A stretch of 64,000 nucleotides of DNA from DATCDE01 sp038252405 (GTDB lineage Bacteria > Actinomycetota > Actinomycetes > Prado026): the NCBI GenBank assembly GCA_038252405.1, contig JBBSAJ010000011.1, positions 1 through 64,000 on the forward strand, given 5' to 3'. The notes beneath the pieces are model-generated. The model was not told where the DNA came from and made no database searches. It worked only from the letters and a program-made list of their open reading frames with translations. Of this stretch, positions 63,161-64,000 are shown piece by piece (position 1 is the first letter of the stretch; every line of letters starts with the position of its first letter). Position numbers and translations under genes: made by a program.

Positions 63161-63949
63161 GTGCGAGTCGTCAGCGTCATCAGCCTGAAGGGCGGGGTCG
63201 GCAAGACCTCGGTGACCCTCGGGCTGGCCGGCGCGGCGTGGGAGCGCGGGGTGCGCACGCTGGTGGTCGACCTGGACCCGCAGGGCAACGCCTCCACCGT
63301 GCTCGACCCGGCCCGGGTGCTGTTCACCGCCAGCGACGTGCTCTCCGACCCGCGCCCCGAGCTGCTGGCCCACGCCATCGTGCCCAGCGGCTGGGGCCCC
63401 GAGGTCGAGCTGATCGCCGCGGACTCCCTGCTCGAGCGGCACAACGCCAACGTCGGCCGGGAGGCCACCTTGCGGCTGCGAGTCGCCATGAGCGGGCTGA
63501 CCGACTACGAGCTGGTGCTGGTCGACAGCCCGCCGTCCCTGGGCGCGCTGACCCGCAACGCGCTGGCCGCCAGCCACCTGGCCGTGGTGGTGGCCGAGCC
63601 GAGCCTGTTCGCCCTGCAGGGCGCCGCGGCCGCGCTCGAGGCGGTCGACCTGGTCCACGCCGACAACCTGCGGCTGCGTCCGTACGGGATCGTGGTCAAC
63701 AAGCTGCGGGCCCAGTCGCTCGAGCACCGTTACCGGCTGGAGGAGCTGCGCCGGGTCTATGACGGGCTGCTCGTCGAGCCGGTGATCCCGGACCGCACCG
63801 CCATCCAGCAGGCCGAGGGCGCGTGCGTGCCGGTGCAGGCGTGGCGGTCGTCCGGCGCCCGGGAGATCGCGGACGCGTTCGACGACCACCTGGGGGCGCT
63901 GCTCGCCCAACGGGTCGACGACGGGCCCCTGACCAGAGGACGACGATGA
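63161..63949 (+). CDS. ParA-family ATPase
   Basis: A 262-residue ParA/MinD-type ATPase with the deviant Walker A motif SLKGGVGKTSVTLGLAGA (8-25), VVDLDPQGNASTVL, and LVDSPPSLGALTRNAL. TAGCCT 6 nt before the GTG overlaps the phr stop. This is not the oriC-proximal parA of a parAB pair as far as visible; similar orphan ParA proteins occur in actinobacteria. The next gene overlaps its stop (ATGA). Confidence 0.88.
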   Translation: MRVVSVISLKGGVGKTSVTLGLAGAAWERGVRTLVVDLDPQGNASTVLDPARVLFTASDVLSDPRPELLAHAIVPSGWGPEVELIAADSLLERHNANVGREATLRLRVAMSGLTDYELVLVDSPPSLGALTRNALAASHLAVVVAEPSLFALQGAAAALEAVDLVHADNLRLRPYGIVVNKLRAQSLEHRYRLEELRRVYDGLLVEPVIPDRTAIQQAEGACVPVQAWRSSGAREIADAFDDHLGALLAQRVDDGPLTRGRR

Positions 63950-64000
63950 CCAAGAATCCTCCGTCCAACCCGGTGGCGGCGTCGAACCCGGCGCCCCGGC
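63946..64000 (+). CDS. start of an unidentified gene
   Basis: ATG overlapping the parA stop opens MTKNPPSNPVAASNPAP and runs off the window. Too short to assign; the Pro/Asn-rich start suggests a disordered N-terminus. Probably cotranslated with parA. Confidence 0.6.
   Translation, partial: MTKNPPSNPVAASNPAPR

Overview
The window is high-GC actinobacterial chromosome (roughly 70% G+C). The markers are rbpA, a SepX/GlpR divisome protein, an IdeR-type repressor, a furA-katG pair, a sigL-rslA pair, and many genes started by a -10 hexamer 6-8 nt before the start codon (leaderless, TANNNT). The genus cannot be fixed from sequence alone; a Frankia/Geodermatophilus-like or related soil actinobacterium fits.

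Layout. (1) 1-5155 is accessory DNA ending at tRNA-Ala(CGC). It holds a Doc-type toxin-antitoxin pair, a haloalkane dehalogenase, gene remnants, a HEPN-nucleotidyltransferase pair, a striking array of exactly 12-bp-phased repeats (4182-4471) and an excisionase-like HTH gene; no integrase is visible. (2) 5300-11700 is core: sepX(glpR), acetyltransferase, mogA, moaC, glp/moeA, galU, divergent from 5-formyl-THF cyclo-ligase and a membrane acyltransferase-like protein. (3) 11700-21100 holds a penicillin acylase homologue, a crcB-DUF190-crcB fluoride operon, an fmdB-type gene behind a CIRCE operator, mtnP, a SAF/CpaB-like gene, mscL, rbpA and a PLP decarboxylase. (4) 21100-25900 is a sigma-L locus: rslA, sigL, divergent promoters of the TGAACC-N16-CGT class, and a type III PKS / ICMT methyltransferase / flavin hydroxylase cluster resembling the srsABC phenolic-lipid genes. 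(5) 25900-33970 mixes small enzymes, several visibly decayed genes and furA-katG. (6) 34100-38545 is a second accessory stretch next to tRNA-Arg(CCT), with YefM/RelE-like and AbiE-like pairs. (7) 39500-51500 carries amino-acid and nitrogen metabolism: an ornithine cyclodeaminase homologue, a cytosine permease-deaminase pair, an APC permease, a nitrilase, and an Lrp-aminotransferase-SDR operon, plus a K+ channel. (8) 51700-57300 is a hexuronate locus: a LarA-family protein divergent from uxaC, a fructuronate reductase and a gluconokinase-like FGGY kinase. (9) 57300-64000 has SDR, flavodoxin-like, MoxR, ideR, photolyase and parA genes and runs off the end in a new gene.

Working together. The most interesting system is the hexuronate locus. 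UxaC and the reductase should yield D-mannonate, the kinase looks like a gluconokinase, and D-mannonate and D-gluconate are C2 epimers. A LarA-type 2-epimerase would close that gap without mannonate dehydratase. The second is the sigma-L locus, where promoters, sigma factor, anti-sigma factor and phenolic-lipid genes lie together. Both tRNA genes are followed by short direct repeats with an 11-bp period, which look like integrase arm sites of lost or remnant integrated elements. Several genes (doc, a VOC protein, an AI-2E transporter) seem to have lost an internal block, a recurring kind of decay here.
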